Source: Pyrenophora tritici-repentis (lineage: Eukaryota > Ascomycota > Dothideomycetes > Pleosporales > Pleosporaceae). Taken from it: DNA of 64,000 nucleotides. The stretch lies in NCBI RefSeq assembly GCF_003171515.1, contig NC_089399.1, positions 2,790,001-2,854,000 of the forward strand, given 5' to 3'. Below, one piece after another: positions 25,354-36,934 of this stretch (position 1 is its first letter; every line of letters begins with the position of its first letter). Under the pieces are notes generated by a model. The model searched no databases. It saw only the letters and a list, made by a program, of their open reading frames with translations, and had not been told where the DNA came from. The translations under genes and the position numbers were made by a program.

Positions 25354-26896
25354 ATGGCATCCCCAACTACACCCCTCTATCCCCTCACGCCCACCTCCCT
25401 CCTAACATCCCACTTTATCGGCAAGAAACTCAGCACCCTACCCACCCCAGCCATCGTGCTCGACCGCGCTCTGATACGGCGAAACTGCGCTGCTATGCTG
25501 GGCATCTGCTCGGCCCTTGGAGTGGAGTTTAGGGCGCATGTCAAGAGCCATAAGACGATTGAGTTGAGTAGAATGCAAGTTGGGGATTGGGAGGGAGAAG
25601 GACAAGGAAAGGGTGAGAAGAAGGCGAATTTTATTGTTAGTACGGTGTTGGAAGCAGAGCAATTGGTGGGGTATGTGAGGGATGTTCAGGGAAAGAGGTG
25701 GGATGGAAGTGTATGTATAAGATTCTCATTTATTCCTTTTATGTTTAATTTTCGAGTTATATGACTCTTTCTCCTATGGTCTACCTATGGTCACCCAAGT
25801 TTGCAGTGCTGATATCCACACAGATTCTCTACGGCGTTCCTGTTGCTCAATCTAGTATCCCGCGCCTTATCAGCCTAGCTACAGAACTTGCACCAGGCTC
25901 AATACACGTCTTGATCGACAACCTTGACGCGTTCACAAAGCTCTGTGAACGTCTAAGATCTGCCCCAGAAGCTGTGCAGTTGGGTATTTTTATCAAGATC
26001 GACACGGGGTATGAGCGTGCTGGGATCAAGACGTCGTCTCCTGCTTTCCCAGGTCTAGTCCAGAGCATAGTGGCCAAGACGCAAGAGCCTGGGTCAAAGT
26101 GCTTCCTGAAAGGTTTCTATAGCCATTTCGGACACTCGTACGGGGGGTCGTCCGAGGACGATGCGGCGATGCGGCGATGGGCTTGATTGAAGAACTAGTC
26201 GGACTGGAAGCAGCGGTGAAAGCTGTACCAGAAGAGTTCACCGGAAAGCTGGTACTTAGTGTTGGTGCGACACCGACTGCTACAGCAGCACAAAACATGC
26301 TTGCCAGTTCCTCACCGCGAGTCCACGACTTTCAACAAGTACTCACTCGGCTGCAGAAGAGTCATGCCGTGGAGTTGCACGCCGGCGTGTATCCGTTGTT
26401 GGACTGCCAGCAAGTTGCCACACATGCACGACCGGCTACGATATCTGGCGAAGCGACATCGGCGTTTCAGCCCCTGTCCAAATCTAACATTAGTGTCAGG
26501 ATGCTGGTCGAAGTGACTAGCGTGTACAGCGAGCGGGGCAAGCCTGAAGCTCTTGTCTCGGCCGGCTCTCTAGCGATGGGCCGCGAGCCCTGCAAGTCTT
26601 ACCCGGGGTGGGGGATTGTCACGGGTGACTTGAGCAATTCATCCGCAAAGCATATTTATGACGAGCGCGAGGGCAAGACGGGGTGGATTGTCGGACGTAT
26701 TAGCCAGGAGCACGGCATCTTGACGTGGGAGGGTGAAAGGAGCGAGTGTAATGAGCTGAGTGTTGGTGACAGGGTGATGGTTTGGCCGAACCATGCTTGC
26801 GTGGCAGGGGCTGGGTTCGGTTGGTATCTTGTGGTCGATTCAGACACGGACGGGGAGACGGTTGTTGATGCGTGGGTTAGATGGCGGGGATGGTAG
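25354..26896 (+). pseudogene. D-serine dehydratase / D-threonine aldolase family, frameshifted
   Basis: The family uses pyridoxal phosphate and zinc to break down D-serine or related D-amino acids. Exon 1 is 25354-25710 and exon 2 starts at 25824 (intron 113 nt). The PLP-lysine block HVKSHKT lies near residue 65. The alanine-racemase-like barrel continues through FIKIDTGYERAGIKT and FYSHFGHSYGGSSEDDAA. At that point the frame breaks: an 8-bp unit gatgcggc is present twice in tandem (26160-26167 and 26168-26175), which leads to TGA at 26184-26186. Downstream, frame 26177-26896 continues the same protein, including LSVGATPTA and the zinc-site block WPNHACVAGAGF. With one unit absent the frame would be continuous. 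The gene is therefore either freshly inactivated or mis-assembled. Confidence 0.85.
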
Positions 26897-27101
26897 AGCA
26901 AACGGTGGTATTGCAATCACTTAGCACCCCTTTCTCTGCCCTTGGGCAGGTCCCACTTTGACCGAATAGACGTCTTGGAAGCCGCTATGGTCGGCTGCCA
27001 TGACTCCGTTTCTCTTGCCCCTGCCGTTGCATATAAGTAGCAAATACGCAGGCAACGTCATAAGTAGAAGAGGATGGATACGCGAGGGCCGCTCGCGTAT
27101 C
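26897..27101. other. Intergenic region after the D-serine dehydratase-type gene
   Basis: A perfect inverted repeat (ggatacgcgagggc / gccgctcgcgtatcc-like, about 27071-27103) lies here, separated by a few bases. It could form a hairpin near the end of the upstream transcript or mark an element end; nothing more can be said. Confidence 0.35.
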
Positions 27102-28166
27102 CTACTTGATCGTCTGGGTAGGCCTGCCCCTAGTCCAGACGTTGCCCAATATCTGACTCAGCGTCTGTGTCTTCGTGCTTGATTCAAGTATGCTTGTATG
27201 CGATTGCGAAAGGTCTCGCGTTGGAGCCGTTGGCGGTCTTGGAAGTCTGCCGATGACCGTCAGCGTCAGCGTCGGCCTTTCTACAATTTCAAATAATGTC
27301 ATCTCGTGGGAGATTAGTGTCATCTGGCGGTGCATCATGTCGGCGATCGGAGTAGTCTGGTGGTCGCGGTCACGGTCGCGGTCGTCGTTCGGTGAAGGGA
27401 AGGCCGTCGTATTGCTCACTACCGAGTCGCGGAAGGGTCCTCGTATTTCGCGGACATAAGAGTGTTTCATCGTCCCGCTCGTGCTTGTTCTGGCCGTGGC
27501 ATTGCTGCTTGAAGCTGTGCAGTAGGCCTTGCACTTGGTTTACGCTTTCTGACGCGTCTTGCTATATGTACTTACTTATGCTGTATTCGTCGCGGAGCTG
27601 GGTTACCAAGTCCCTAATGCAATTGGGGAGTGATTGACATTGGTCTGGCCGTTGTCCTCGTGCTTCCTGTGCACATGGTCGGTCTCGAGATGGCCATCGG
27701 AGATTGTGCCATTGGCTGCGTGCTGGGGTTTCGGCGTTGCTTGCACCGTGGCGGGATATACGTCGCCGTTGGGTGGCAGGCATCACCAGCAGCTCGTAGG
27801 CGTGCATTTGCAGGCCGGAGTGGACATGGCCCGTCGCGCTGGCCCAGGCACCGTCGCGCTTGTCCAAGTCGCTGCGCTTGAAGTCATTGATGACGTCTGT
27901 AAGCGGATGCGCCGTTTCAGCGACTAGAGCAAGAGCATCATTGTGGATGGGGGAGGGGGGCGTGATTTTGATTTTGATTTTTCAGCCTCGGTAGTCGAGG
28001 GGTGGCATGGCTGCATTGTGCCCCAGCAAGAGGCGGCAGCGAGCAGCTTATGGGTGGTGCGTCTTCCTGTTCCTGGCCTGGTGCTGGCAACTGCATTGCG
28101 TCTTCTACAGTAGCGCCGAGGGGTGAATGGATTGCCTGAGTGGTGACTTGGGCGGGACATCTGCAC
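27102..28166 (-). other. Possible multi-exon gene of unknown function
   Basis: Long open stretches on the minus strand run 28166-27924, 27867-27562 and 27470-27102. They encode Gln/Arg/Asp-rich, low-complexity sequence (for example DRDRDRD, and a helical-looking CIRDLVTQLRDEYSI). A donor gtaagt at about 27569 and AG acceptors downstream allow plausible joins, but no single gene model stands out and no family is recognised. GC content is high, so chance open frames are common here. I record it as a candidate region only. Confidence 0.2.
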
Positions 28167-28926
28167 GCTGCATGCTCAGTTGTCTGCAGGGCTGCAAACC
28201 TCAGGTGCGGACAAGTACTTGGGTATAAACTTCAGCTGTGCATATCGTCCATGTCCATCTGCGAACCAGCTCGGCCAAGTAAAGTCGTCCAGCTGGCTAA
28301 ACAAGACATGAACTGTTACAAAACAACAAGCTCTTCTAAAATCTATTTTGTTTATTCGTCTATTCGTCTATTCGTCCACTTCATCGCCATGGCTCGGCGT
28401 GGATGCACAAGGGCTTCCCCGCCCTGGCCTACACACCAACAGTCTCGGGCACTAGCGGTACGCCCCATCCTTCATCAAGACAAGCCTCCTGCACTACCTG
28501 CAGACCTCCTGGCGACCAGAAAAACCCCGTCCCCCCGTTTCTTGTGTCAGGTCCCAGGAGTGATCTGTGGCCGGTGACCTGATCAGTGATGACGAGCCAA
28601 AGGCGTCCCTGAACCTTGGGACCGTGTCCAATCTTTCTTCCGCCATCTCCCGCACACACTCAAGACCCCATCCCCTGCAGGCGTTAAACTTCTCCACACA
28701 ATGCGGACCCCCAACGTGTTTCTCTAGACGGTCCGTCGACAACACAAGCGGGCCAAGCATCTCCAAACAAGTGTTTCGTGCTTATGTGCGTGTGCAGTCT
28801 GCAGCCTGGAACCTTGACCTGAGTGCCTGGGCTTGCATTGGCTTTGGTGCCACCCGACCCCGACTTGATTGTACCTTTTTCCGCCTTCGGGGCTTACAGA
28901 CTGCCCTCCCCCGTCCATACATAGCC
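28167..28926. other. Upstream region of the gene at 28927
   Basis: A frame is open upstream of 28927 but uses no ATG before it and is probably leader. A 10-mer tattcgtcta is repeated three times near 28348-28378. The region is rich in CT toward the start codon. Confidence 0.35.
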
Positions 28927-30772
28927 ATGGTTCCCTTTCGACGCCTATCCCAGCGAAGCTGCCGTCGCAGCTCCGAAAATCGCGACTCTTACGAATGGCA
29001 AGACGAACGCGACAAACGCATCATGACAGCCACCTTCCCCATCCACCCCATTGCCGCCATGCAAGCCCCCTTCGAAGAGTCCATGCTGGATGCCACGGGC
29101 GAAACCGGCCATGTGCCTTTTGTAAATCCAAAAAAGGGCATCAAGACGCGCCAGCAGTTGTTATGTCGAGAAGAGGATGCCACAGAAGACTCGTGGAACT
29201 TTACCTACAACTGCCACTGGAGAAACAACCCAAAGGGCAACTTTCACCCCCTCAAAAAAACCGTTGCGCAAATCATCTTTGGCGTTCATTTGCTGCACCA
29301 GCATCTGGAGAAGTCGGTTGCCGATGTAGCAGACATTTTGCTCAAGCATGTCAACGAGCTTGATAGCTTCCTGCAGCGCGCCAACGAGGACTTGGAGAGC
29401 AGCATGAAGGACATGATGTTCCGACACAAATGCCTCAAGGTGCCCATGGAGCACGTAAACGAGTTTGATCGCCTTCTGGAAGACCGCTCATATCGCGCAC
29501 AGCTGCTTGACGGCAATATTGTTATCGAACGCACAATCGGGCGCATGTCTGCATTGCTCAACGATTACCTTGTCGACATTAATGTATTTCGGGAAGCGAA
29601 CCAGGACCTCGACATGTACCTGCTCGACGTAGGCGACGCGTGGACATATCGCAATGAGGATATTGGACGGATATACTCTGCCATGTGCGGCAATACTGGG
29701 GGCTGGTCGCAGTTTTTGCTAAGTTTGGTGGCCAAAGCAGAGAGATTGGGCGTTGTGCTTGTGCAAGTGAGCAGCTACTGCAATGAAATTGAGAAACGCT
29801 GTGGCGCTGCCAGCCGACGAAGTTTGGTAACACACCCTTTTTTTGGCGTCTCATGATCGCTTTCCATACTTAACCGGCTAACATGGCCAGATCGCAACGC
29901 GTACTTCGTCCCGTAATTCATCCAATTCGAGAGAAAGTCGACCTTTTCGTAATTTTGCAAATAACAAGCCTCTTCCTACACCTCCGCCAGAGCGTCCGCC
30001 GTTTATGAGCCCTTCATCGTCAGGCCGTGAGACGCCTGCGAGCTCCGGAACCCCCGGGCGACATTCCAGTACAACGCCTAAAATCCACCCGCAGCCAGCA
30101 ATCGTCAATGCGTCCGATTCCACTACCGAGACGCCAAAACGAAGCGAAGATTCAGCTTCAATATCCGCTGGCTCGCAGACTGACGCAAATGTGCAACGTC
30201 AGACAAGCCAGCCCGAGTACTACCCTGATACCTGGCACAACGAGGAGCAACGTGGAAGAGCAACACCACAGGCAGAGGCTAGTCGTACAAGTCGGCTCTT
30301 CGGAAATCGGGGGCATGTGTCATTGTCATCTGATGCACCTGTAGAAGAGAAACCGCCGGCAACAAAACGCCAGTCTGCAGGACCAGACAATGGAGAATAT
30401 AGTCCGCCATGGACAGGAAAAGACTCAGCCTACTCTTCTGTGTCCGGTGCATCGGCCATGTCCCCCGCTATGGCGTCGACACGCTCAGCATCTTCCATGT
30501 CGTCGCGGCAAACAGCGCAGTTTGGCCTGTTCCCTACTAGGAACCTGAGCACGCCGAAAGGCTCCATGTCCAGCCGTCTAGGCGCAGCATCACCTGCATT
30601 CGATCAGCCTGACCAATTCTTTAAACCAGATATACCAAGCCGACCAGCAACGTCCATGTCCAACTTCTCGGATTCCTCACCCAAGAGGCTCTCAAAACGA
30701 AGTAGCTTCTCGTCGCTCAAACGCCTGTTCAGCAAGAAGAGGACTGGTGATATAGATGCCATCGCCGAGTGA
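28927..30772 (+). CDS. Fungal protein with helical N-terminus and Ser-rich tail
   Basis: Exons 28927-29826 and 29891-30772 (intron 64 nt) encode 593 residues. The ATG at 28927 sits in the context gccATGG and is the first in the frame. Residues about 60-300 are predicted by eye to be mostly helical, with repeated heptad-like leucines (VADVADILLKHVNELDSFLQRANEDLE, shown here in part, and LLDVGDAWTYRNEDIGRIYSAM). Residues 300-593 are disordered: Ser/Thr/Pro-rich, with PPPERPPF and a basic C-terminal patch SSLKRLFSKKRTG. No catalytic motif or membrane segment is seen. I do not recognise the family; a scaffold or cytoskeletal role would be guesswork. The intron join keeps the frame and removes an in-intron stop. 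Confidence 0.75.
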
Positions 30773-31684
30773 CTTGTATCTCCATTTGATCTTCTTTTCT
30801 TGTGTAGTTCTTTGATCTCGCTGTTTGGCGCTGCAAAGCTATATACCCCTTTGACCGTGTACTTTTTGCGTATTTCAGGCGCCATAGCCTCTGCCGTGTT
30901 CGGGTGTTTAGCGGTTGGTGTTGCTTCTATATGTAAATATCCGCGTTTTTATAATATTGATGCCGTGACGAGCAACGTGTAATGGGTTTCGCTTCGTACG
31001 GGGAGGACGTTTTGAAGGACGGTGCCGTTGCGCACAAAGGGGGTAGCTGCGGGAGTCCGATGGGCTGGGAGAATGCTCGGAACAGAGTCCGGTGTTGTCG
31101 AGCTTCAGGAGGTTGTGAGTTTTTCTTGTGCTGTGTGCTGGAGGTAAGAGGAGGCCCGAGAGGCTGCTAGTTGTCGTTGTGGTGTCTTGATCAGTCCTTC
31201 CGCTGCAAGAGGCCTGGGAGGGCAGGACACACAGTAGAGGTAGGAGCCAAGCTCGATAGCACGTATGCTACTGGCTTTTTTTGCATTCTCTCTGCATCGT
31301 CTCTGCATCATTCTCGACTTTCGTGTCTATTCCTTCCTCTAGAGTGTCGGGGTTGGGGCAATCTCTGCCGTGCTGGACGTGGAGTAGGTGCCAGGCTCGC
31401 CGTCAAAACAACGCCTCCACCCAACTCCTCCGTCTCCTTAACCTCACCCACAACAGAGCACCAATATTCTCAACAGCACTCTACCCTTGGCAGAGATGCT
31501 ATCGAGGACGGTGTAGAGGTCACTCGCTTTCGTCCCGCTCTTGGATAGCTGCCGCCTCGTGCAATATCCTCTTCCTGTCGGTCATACCATAAGCTTTACA
31601 TCTTTCTACAACACTTCAGACAGTACAACCTCCATTGCATCAGCACCGCTCACAGCGTGTTGCTTTTGCTTGCTTCCTTTCAGC
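30773..31684. other. Intergenic region
   Basis: The region separates two tandem genes for disordered proteins. The frame of the downstream gene is open from about 31541 but has no ATG before 31685, so I treat it as leader. No repeat or RNA gene is seen. Confidence 0.4.
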
Positions 31685-34600
31685 ATGTCTCCTGTCGGTG
31701 GCAGCATGGCGCTTGCTGAGCAAGACCCCAACGGCGGCGGTCGCACGTCCAGAGCCTCCAATGCGTCAGCTCTAAGCCGTGCATCAGGAAAACCTCTAAA
31801 TGGAGCATCTGGCTCTGACCATCCTGTCTTCCCTAACGGTATCTCGTCAATGCTCCGTACCACCATGGACATGGGCGACGTCGGTCTCTTGAACGATCCG
31901 CTCGGCATTGCCAACTCGAACCGCCACCTGCAAAGGCACCGTGCAGCCAGCAGGATGTCGGCAGCATCTTCCATGTCTGGTCACTCGAGTCGAGCCAGCA
32001 AGCAATACCGTGCACAACCGTCGTCCTCATCTGCACCGCGACACTCGGCAGGACTCAACACACCGCAATACGTCACCGACATGCTCTCGCCGATGGCCAT
32101 GAGCATGGCAGGATCGTCGCCGTCGAATCGCACAGACAACCGCAACCAAGAATCGCATCGCTCGCGGTCCATGACAGATCAGGTACAGCCACCTTACAAC
32201 CTCGCCAGCAACAGGTCTCTTGCGAGCCTACGCCCTCAAGCGCTACAACCCCCTAGTCCATACCACCCGAATCTTCATGGTGGTGTATTTAGATCGTATA
32301 CTCCGAACTACAGGTCTGCTTCACCAGCATTGAGCGACAATGCCGGGCTACACCCACGAGACTTGTATTCCTACGATGACCAGAGGCCGCCGCATGGTGG
32401 CCGAGGACAAGCCACTCCTAGCTGGGCACCTCCATCTGCATACTACAGCAACGGACAACAGTATGGTATGCAGGCCCAGCAGTATCTTGGTCCCGGTGGT
32501 AACCCGCACAACGTGGGTCAGATGAGAATGAGGCTTTCATCTCACCCGTCTGCGTTGAGTCTCGAAGATCGGCGCGAGGAAGAGGATAGCATGCCTCCTT
32601 TCTCTGACCATCAGATGGGGAAGTTGCATAGTAGCATAAGCCTTCCTCCTCGGCAGACGCGTAGACAGCTTCAGTCGGATACCCCACCTCTACCAACGAA
32701 CCACAGAAACCGCATCGCTGTCGAGAAGGCACGTCTCCAAACATCTGTGCAGGGCTCTGTATCAAGTGGCTCCACAATGATACGCACCGATTCAGAGGCT
32801 CCATCTTCCGACATGGCTCTACCCCCGACCCCTAGAGACGGCGCCTCTATGGAAGCGCTTCGCAACCCCAACGGCACACACCTGATCAGGCCGAGCGACT
32901 TGGGTCCGAACAGGTTTGCGAACACCACGGAGAGGACCCCTGTTCCATACTACGATGGAAGCGAGCAATTCCATACCAACGAAATGGCAGAGCCGGAATC
33001 CGACACTATACCCACAGGCTTTGCGGAGGCGGCATTGAATAGTGATCCTTTTTTAGGCCAACAGGCACGACCAATGCCAATGGTGGTCGTGTCTCCAAAG
33101 ATGACAGACATCCCAACTGTACCGATTTCGACAGAGGAAATCAAGACGGCGAACCCCGAGAGCGTCGCAGACATCGTCCCCGAGATCGCGGAGCTCCCCG
33201 CATCACCCGTCGTGAGGCGTATTACGAGGAATTTGATCCTTCAAGGTCTAAAGGTTTCGTCGATGGAAGATATCCAGTCATCCACGACCAAATCTCTAAA
33301 CACTTTGAGAACCAGTAAATCCGATGAGCTTCCTATCAAGATGCAATATGCAATCAGCGAGTGCGTCGGAACACCATCGCACCAAGATAAGGAGCAGAAC
33401 TATCGTAACAGTATTCTCTCACAAACTGGATCGAGCATTCTAGACTCATCGACCATCAACTTCGCGGTCCGACATTCGATACCAGTTGCTACAGGCGGTG
33501 GATTTGCGAACGAGATAGCGCCTGGAACTGACAAGGAGCTGAGCATACCTGCTAGTCCTGGACACAGTACTGAGGATGGAATGTCGGATGTTCTGGCAGG
33601 GTATCAGAGACCTGATTCAAAGGCCGAGACTGAGGGTTTGCCACGAGATGAGACGACGAAGGAGAAAGCGAAACTTTTGACCGATAACATGGAAACTCCG
33701 ACAGACGAGGATCTGAAGCCGTCGCCACTCGTTACAGGTTCTCGGAACAGCCAGACTCAGAGGTCGTCGGACGAGCAGTCGTTCAAGTCTTGCACAGATA
33801 AACCGGATGAGTCTTCAGTGCTAGTATCGCCCGAGACTGAACAAGACCCAGATGGAAAATCGTTCAGGTCAGCTACCGACGTCTTGCTCGACCGACAGCC
33901 GTCTCAGAAGGGATCAAATGTCCACCATCTCGCAGTGGGTAAGGTGGATGTCAGCTCCGAGAGCGCTGCTTCGATGCCGCCATCTCTGCTGTCATCATCC
34001 AACCTTGGGACCATGGTCATGAAGCAGAGTAGGCCCAAGTTCGAGATGTCTTTACCCAAACCGCCTGCTGCAATGCTTCGCAAACAACTTCCGGTGCCAA
34101 GTCGAGAATCAAGCTTCTCTATCGTGACAAGCAAGCTTCGCACGGCCTCAAAACCAAGTGTCAAGCAGGGCTCAGTATCAATGTCGGGCTCATCGTCTAC
34201 CTTGGGACTTCCACAAGTTCCTCCGGTAGTTCCCCCGCGAGAATCTAGCACTTCCAAAGAAGCTCAACGCGTCCATGCCGCCGTCTCTTTCTTGATGCGT
34301 CCGCTACCATCTCGGTTTGCTATAGGTCGAAAGCGCCCAGATCAAGATGATATGCTGAAGTCAGGAGAGATGGATCAGCCTGCGTACGAGTCGGCTCAAG
34401 ATACCGATGGCACTCCGGCCACCAATCGCATATTGCAGCCGTCGACCCCTGTAGAGGCGGTAAAGACTGCGCAGACGACACCGACCATGCCAACTGGTGT
34501 CCCTCCTGCAAAGATGCGAGCCATCACCTTCGATACCCCTGATGTTTGTAAATCATACAAAGCCCGAGGCAGTAGTCCGGCCCCTGTAATATATGAGAAC

Positions 34601-36712
34601 TCGTGCAGCAACGCATCACCTGTGGTACCAGAGCCATCATCTGTGTATTCGATACAGGACCTCCCTTCTCGTTCGCAGGAAGGATCTTCCACAGATGATG
34701 GCCCAGCGACTTCAGAGACCAATCGACGCGACAGTCAGACAACGACACATCTCGAGTGGCATCGCTATGTACCCCCGCCGACAGGTGGCTGCTCCCAGCA
34801 TATGCAGCTACGCCCACCAGGTGGCATTGGGAGTCATCTTAACTCGCTGGCCTTGTCTCCGTTAACGAATATACAAGAGGATACGACGACCGACCTTAGA
34901 CTGTCCGGGTATAGGTATCCTGGTCCGTCGCGCTATCTGCCTGATCTGAAGGAGGAGTCACACGAGGACTCGAGCCTGAATACCAGTGCCAGCAACTTGA
35001 AGAGCTCCAGCTTCCGCTTTCCGTTCGGTAACCCCTCGGGTATTCGGGCTTCGGGAGAGGATCAAGCCAACTTCTCGAGGCGGTCATCGATGGCGTCACA
35101 GCGGCGTAGTGCGATGGGCAGCAATGTAGGTAGCGCCCTCGGGCAGGCACATGGCTTGCCTTCGATGCGCTTTAGCCGAATGAACCTGTTTGATGGGTTT
35201 ACCGATGAGCTCGGCCTGCGCTACTCTCGGTCGATGGAAGAGGTGCCCAATGTGTCGCAGATGGTGCAGAGGCTGAGCAGGGGTAGTCCGACACGGCCTG
35301 CATCGGCCGGCGATGTGACAGGTATGCGCGTATCTCTTGCGGAGTTGGATGCTGCTGAGCGCTCGAGGTTGTCGATGCAGCCCACGACCATTATGAATTT
35401 GTTTGCGATGCACCGTGCGCATTCACCGGAGCTCATGGCGGAGATTGAGCGCTTGACTATACCTTCAGTGGGGGGTCTCACACAGCGCTTCTCCGAGTTT
35501 TTCCCTTCGTTGAAGGAGTACTACAAGTCGGGTGAGCCAGCCGAGTTTCCGGTTGAGGAAGAGATTGAGAAGCACGCGTTGGAGGAGATTCACGATATCC
35601 ACCCGACGCAGAAGCGCTCATCTGCTCGTTTGCGTCCCATGCGAGGGAATTCTCACATGGTCATCATCGATGATGATCTCTATGAGGAGCTCACGAATAA
35701 GGAGAATGAGAAGGGAAAGGGCAAACAAGGCGGTCCCGGTGATGGTGTTGAGAATGGCGCTAGCGTAGCGGCCTCAAATATGGACAAGAGCGACGACTTG
35801 ACCAACACAACAACAGCACGTCAGACGGTGCCGCTGACAGAGCTGCAAGCGCCGTCGCCAGCTGTTATACGTCCACGCTCTCATACAGTCGGCCCTGAAG
35901 AATTTCGTATCTCGGGTGAGTCTGCTCTTTCCTCGAGGAGGTCATTGCGGTCATTTGTCTCTACGCCCACAGCAACAGAGACCCGCCCGTGGAACATTGA
36001 CAAGAACTACCCCTGGGCTACATCTACAAATCCTGCCATTGACATTTCTCTTCCACCTCCTACTGCCACGAGGCACTCATCTCGTCGCGGTCCTTCCCAT
36101 TTACGCAACCGGCTCTCTGAGACGTTGACCGAGAGCTCCTTCTCAACTACACAAACAGCCACGGCATCACCGTTCGGCACACCAGCTGACAGCACCGCAC
36201 ATGCTCGCCAACACCGCTTCAGTACCTTTGGCCGTGGCAGTGACCAGCCGCACGCGGTAGGAGAGCGTTACCCTACATCTGCCCTGTCACCACCCACAGC
36301 CATCTTCAGAGACCACCTCTCCGCCTCTGACACGTCTGACGACGAGGAAAACTACGATACAACACGCAAAACACGTCTTTCGCTCCGCAAGCGCTTTTCA
36401 TCTACCCGCAAAGCTACGCTTGAACAGCATTCAACGTCGCGAGCTACCGGCCGAAGCAAGACCAATCCATCAGACCTTGCATCACCAGAGTCCACGACAT
36501 CAATTGTGCAAGATTCTGCCGGTGAAGCCCAAGCCTTTAGCTCAGCAACCGCCGCTACAAATCGACACACCTTCCACGAGGCCGAGGGCATGCGAGCCGT
36601 CGACTACCGCAAACAACGCATCATTGACCGCCTGAAGACGTGGTGGCACAAGGGCTCGCGCCTGCTCCGTCAATTCTCGTACCGCAAGAACACAACGCAC
36701 ACGTCGTTGTAA
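31685..36712 (+). CDS. Very large Ser-rich disordered protein
   Basis: A single uninterrupted frame encodes 1675 residues from the first ATG (MSPVGGSMALAEQDPNGGG). It is dominated by Ser, Pro, Thr and charged residues with many short SS/SP and RXXS motifs, which suggests a phosphorylated cytoplasmic scaffold. A more ordered block lies at about residues 1170-1340 (for example RMNLFDGFTDELGLRYSRSM, TIMNLFAMHRAHSPELMAEI and LTQRFSEFFPSLKEYY). The C-terminus is basic (DYRKQRIIDRLKTWWHKGSR). No domain is recognised. A 51-nt GT..AG intron at 36709-36759 could replace the last residue and stop with about 57 further residues ending PPMTNGHI, in frame at 36934; both ends are plausible. Confidence 0.8.
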   Translation: MSPVGGSMALAEQDPNGGGRTSRASNASALSRASGKPLNGASGSDHPVFPNGISSMLRTTMDMGDVGLLNDPLGIANSNRHLQRHRAASRMSAASSMSGHSSRASKQYRAQPSSSSAPRHSAGLNTPQYVTDMLSPMAMSMAGSSPSNRTDNRNQESHRSRSMTDQVQPPYNLASNRSLASLRPQALQPPSPYHPNLHGGVFRSYTPNYRSASPALSDNAGLHPRDLYSYDDQRPPHGGRGQATPSWAPPSAYYSNGQQYGMQAQQYLGPGGNPHNVGQMRMRLSSHPSALSLEDRREEEDSMPPFSDHQMGKLHSSISLPPRQTRRQLQSDTPPLPTNHRNRIAVEKARLQTSVQGSVSSGSTMIRTDSEAPSSDMALPPTPRDGASMEALRNPNGTHLIRPSDLGPNRFANTTERTPVPYYDGSEQFHTNEMAEPESDTIPTGFAEAALNSDPFLGQQARPMPMVVVSPKMTDIPTVPISTEEIKTANPESVADIVPEIAELPASPVVRRITRNLILQGLKVSSMEDIQSSTTKSLNTLRTSKSDELPIKMQYAISECVGTPSHQDKEQNYRNSILSQTGSSILDSSTINFAVRHSIPVATGGGFANEIAPGTDKELSIPASPGHSTEDGMSDVLAGYQRPDSKAETEGLPRDETTKEKAKLLTDNMETPTDEDLKPSPLVTGSRNSQTQRSSDEQSFKSCTDKPDESSVLVSPETEQDPDGKSFRSATDVLLDRQPSQKGSNVHHLAVGKVDVSSESAASMPPSLLSSSNLGTMVMKQSRPKFEMSLPKPPAAMLRKQLPVPSRESSFSIVTSKLRTASKPSVKQGSVSMSGSSSTLGLPQVPPVVPPRESSTSKEAQRVHAAVSFLMRPLPSRFAIGRKRPDQDDMLKSGEMDQPAYESAQDTDGTPATNRILQPSTPVEAVKTAQTTPTMPTGVPPAKMRAITFDTPDVCKSYKARGSSPAPVIYENSCSNASPVVPEPSSVYSIQDLPSRSQEGSSTDDGPATSETNRRDSQTTTHLEWHRYVPPPTGGCSQHMQLRPPGGIGSHLNSLALSPLTNIQEDTTTDLRLSGYRYPGPSRYLPDLKEESHEDSSLNTSASNLKSSSFRFPFGNPSGIRASGEDQANFSRRSSMASQRRSAMGSNVGSALGQAHGLPSMRFSRMNLFDGFTDELGLRYSRSMEEVPNVSQMVQRLSRGSPTRPASAGDVTGMRVSLAELDAAERSRLSMQPTTIMNLFAMHRAHSPELMAEIERLTIPSVGGLTQRFSEFFPSLKEYYKSGEPAEFPVEEEIEKHALEEIHDIHPTQKRSSARLRPMRGNSHMVIIDDDLYEELTNKENEKGKGKQGGPGDGVENGASVAASNMDKSDDLTNTTTARQTVPLTELQAPSPAVIRPRSHTVGPEEFRISGESALSSRRSLRSFVSTPTATETRPWNIDKNYPWATSTNPAIDISLPPPTATRHSSRRGPSHLRNRLSETLTESSFSTTQTATASPFGTPADSTAHARQHRFSTFGRGSDQPHAVGERYPTSALSPPTAIFRDHLSASDTSDDEENYDTTRKTRLSLRKRFSSTRKATLEQHSTSRATGRSKTNPSDLASPESTTSIVQDSAGEAQAFSSATAATNRHTFHEAEGMRAVDYRKQRIIDRLKTWWHKGSRLLRQFSYRKNTTHTSL

Positions 36713-36721
36713 AAGCCCAAC

Positions 36722-36934
36722 ATGTCGCCCACCATCGAGGAGAGTGCCAAGGAGGCTAGTAAGGATATGAAGCCGACGCCTTGGGAGTACTATCTGCTGC
36801 GTCTGGATGAAGACGACAACGTGATCGCAATCTCTATTGGACCGGTGCCGCCTGCACCACCTAATACACCTGTTCCCACGCCTTCGCCGCCTACACCGCC
36901 GCCGTCGCCACCCATGACTAATGGCCATATTTAG
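36722..36934 (+). CDS. Small ORF or alternative 3' exon of the preceding gene
   Basis: A 70-codon frame starts at an ATG nine bases after the stop of the large upstream gene and ends with a Pro-rich tail (PPAPPNTPVPTPSPPTPPPS). It includes the compact block WEYYLLRLDEDDNVIAI, which looks like true coding sequence. The spacing is too small for an independent fungal promoter. I favour it being the last exon of the upstream gene through the intron 36709-36759, in which case its coding part begins at 36760. Confidence 0.5.
   Translation: MSPTIEESAKEASKDMKPTPWEYYLLRLDEDDNVIAISIGPVPPAPPNTPVPTPSPPTPPPSPPMTNGHI

Noticed and set aside
27071..27103. Inverted repeat considered as a transposon end
   Set aside because: No partner end or target-site duplication was found; it may be only a hairpin.
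28567..28926. N-terminal extension of the helical/Ser-rich protein
   Set aside because: The frame is open but lacks an ATG before 28927 and the predicted sequence does not resemble the rest of the protein.
34500..36600. Several antisense frames opposite the giant disordered protein
   Set aside because: They are shadows produced by biased codon use of a Ser/Pro-rich gene.
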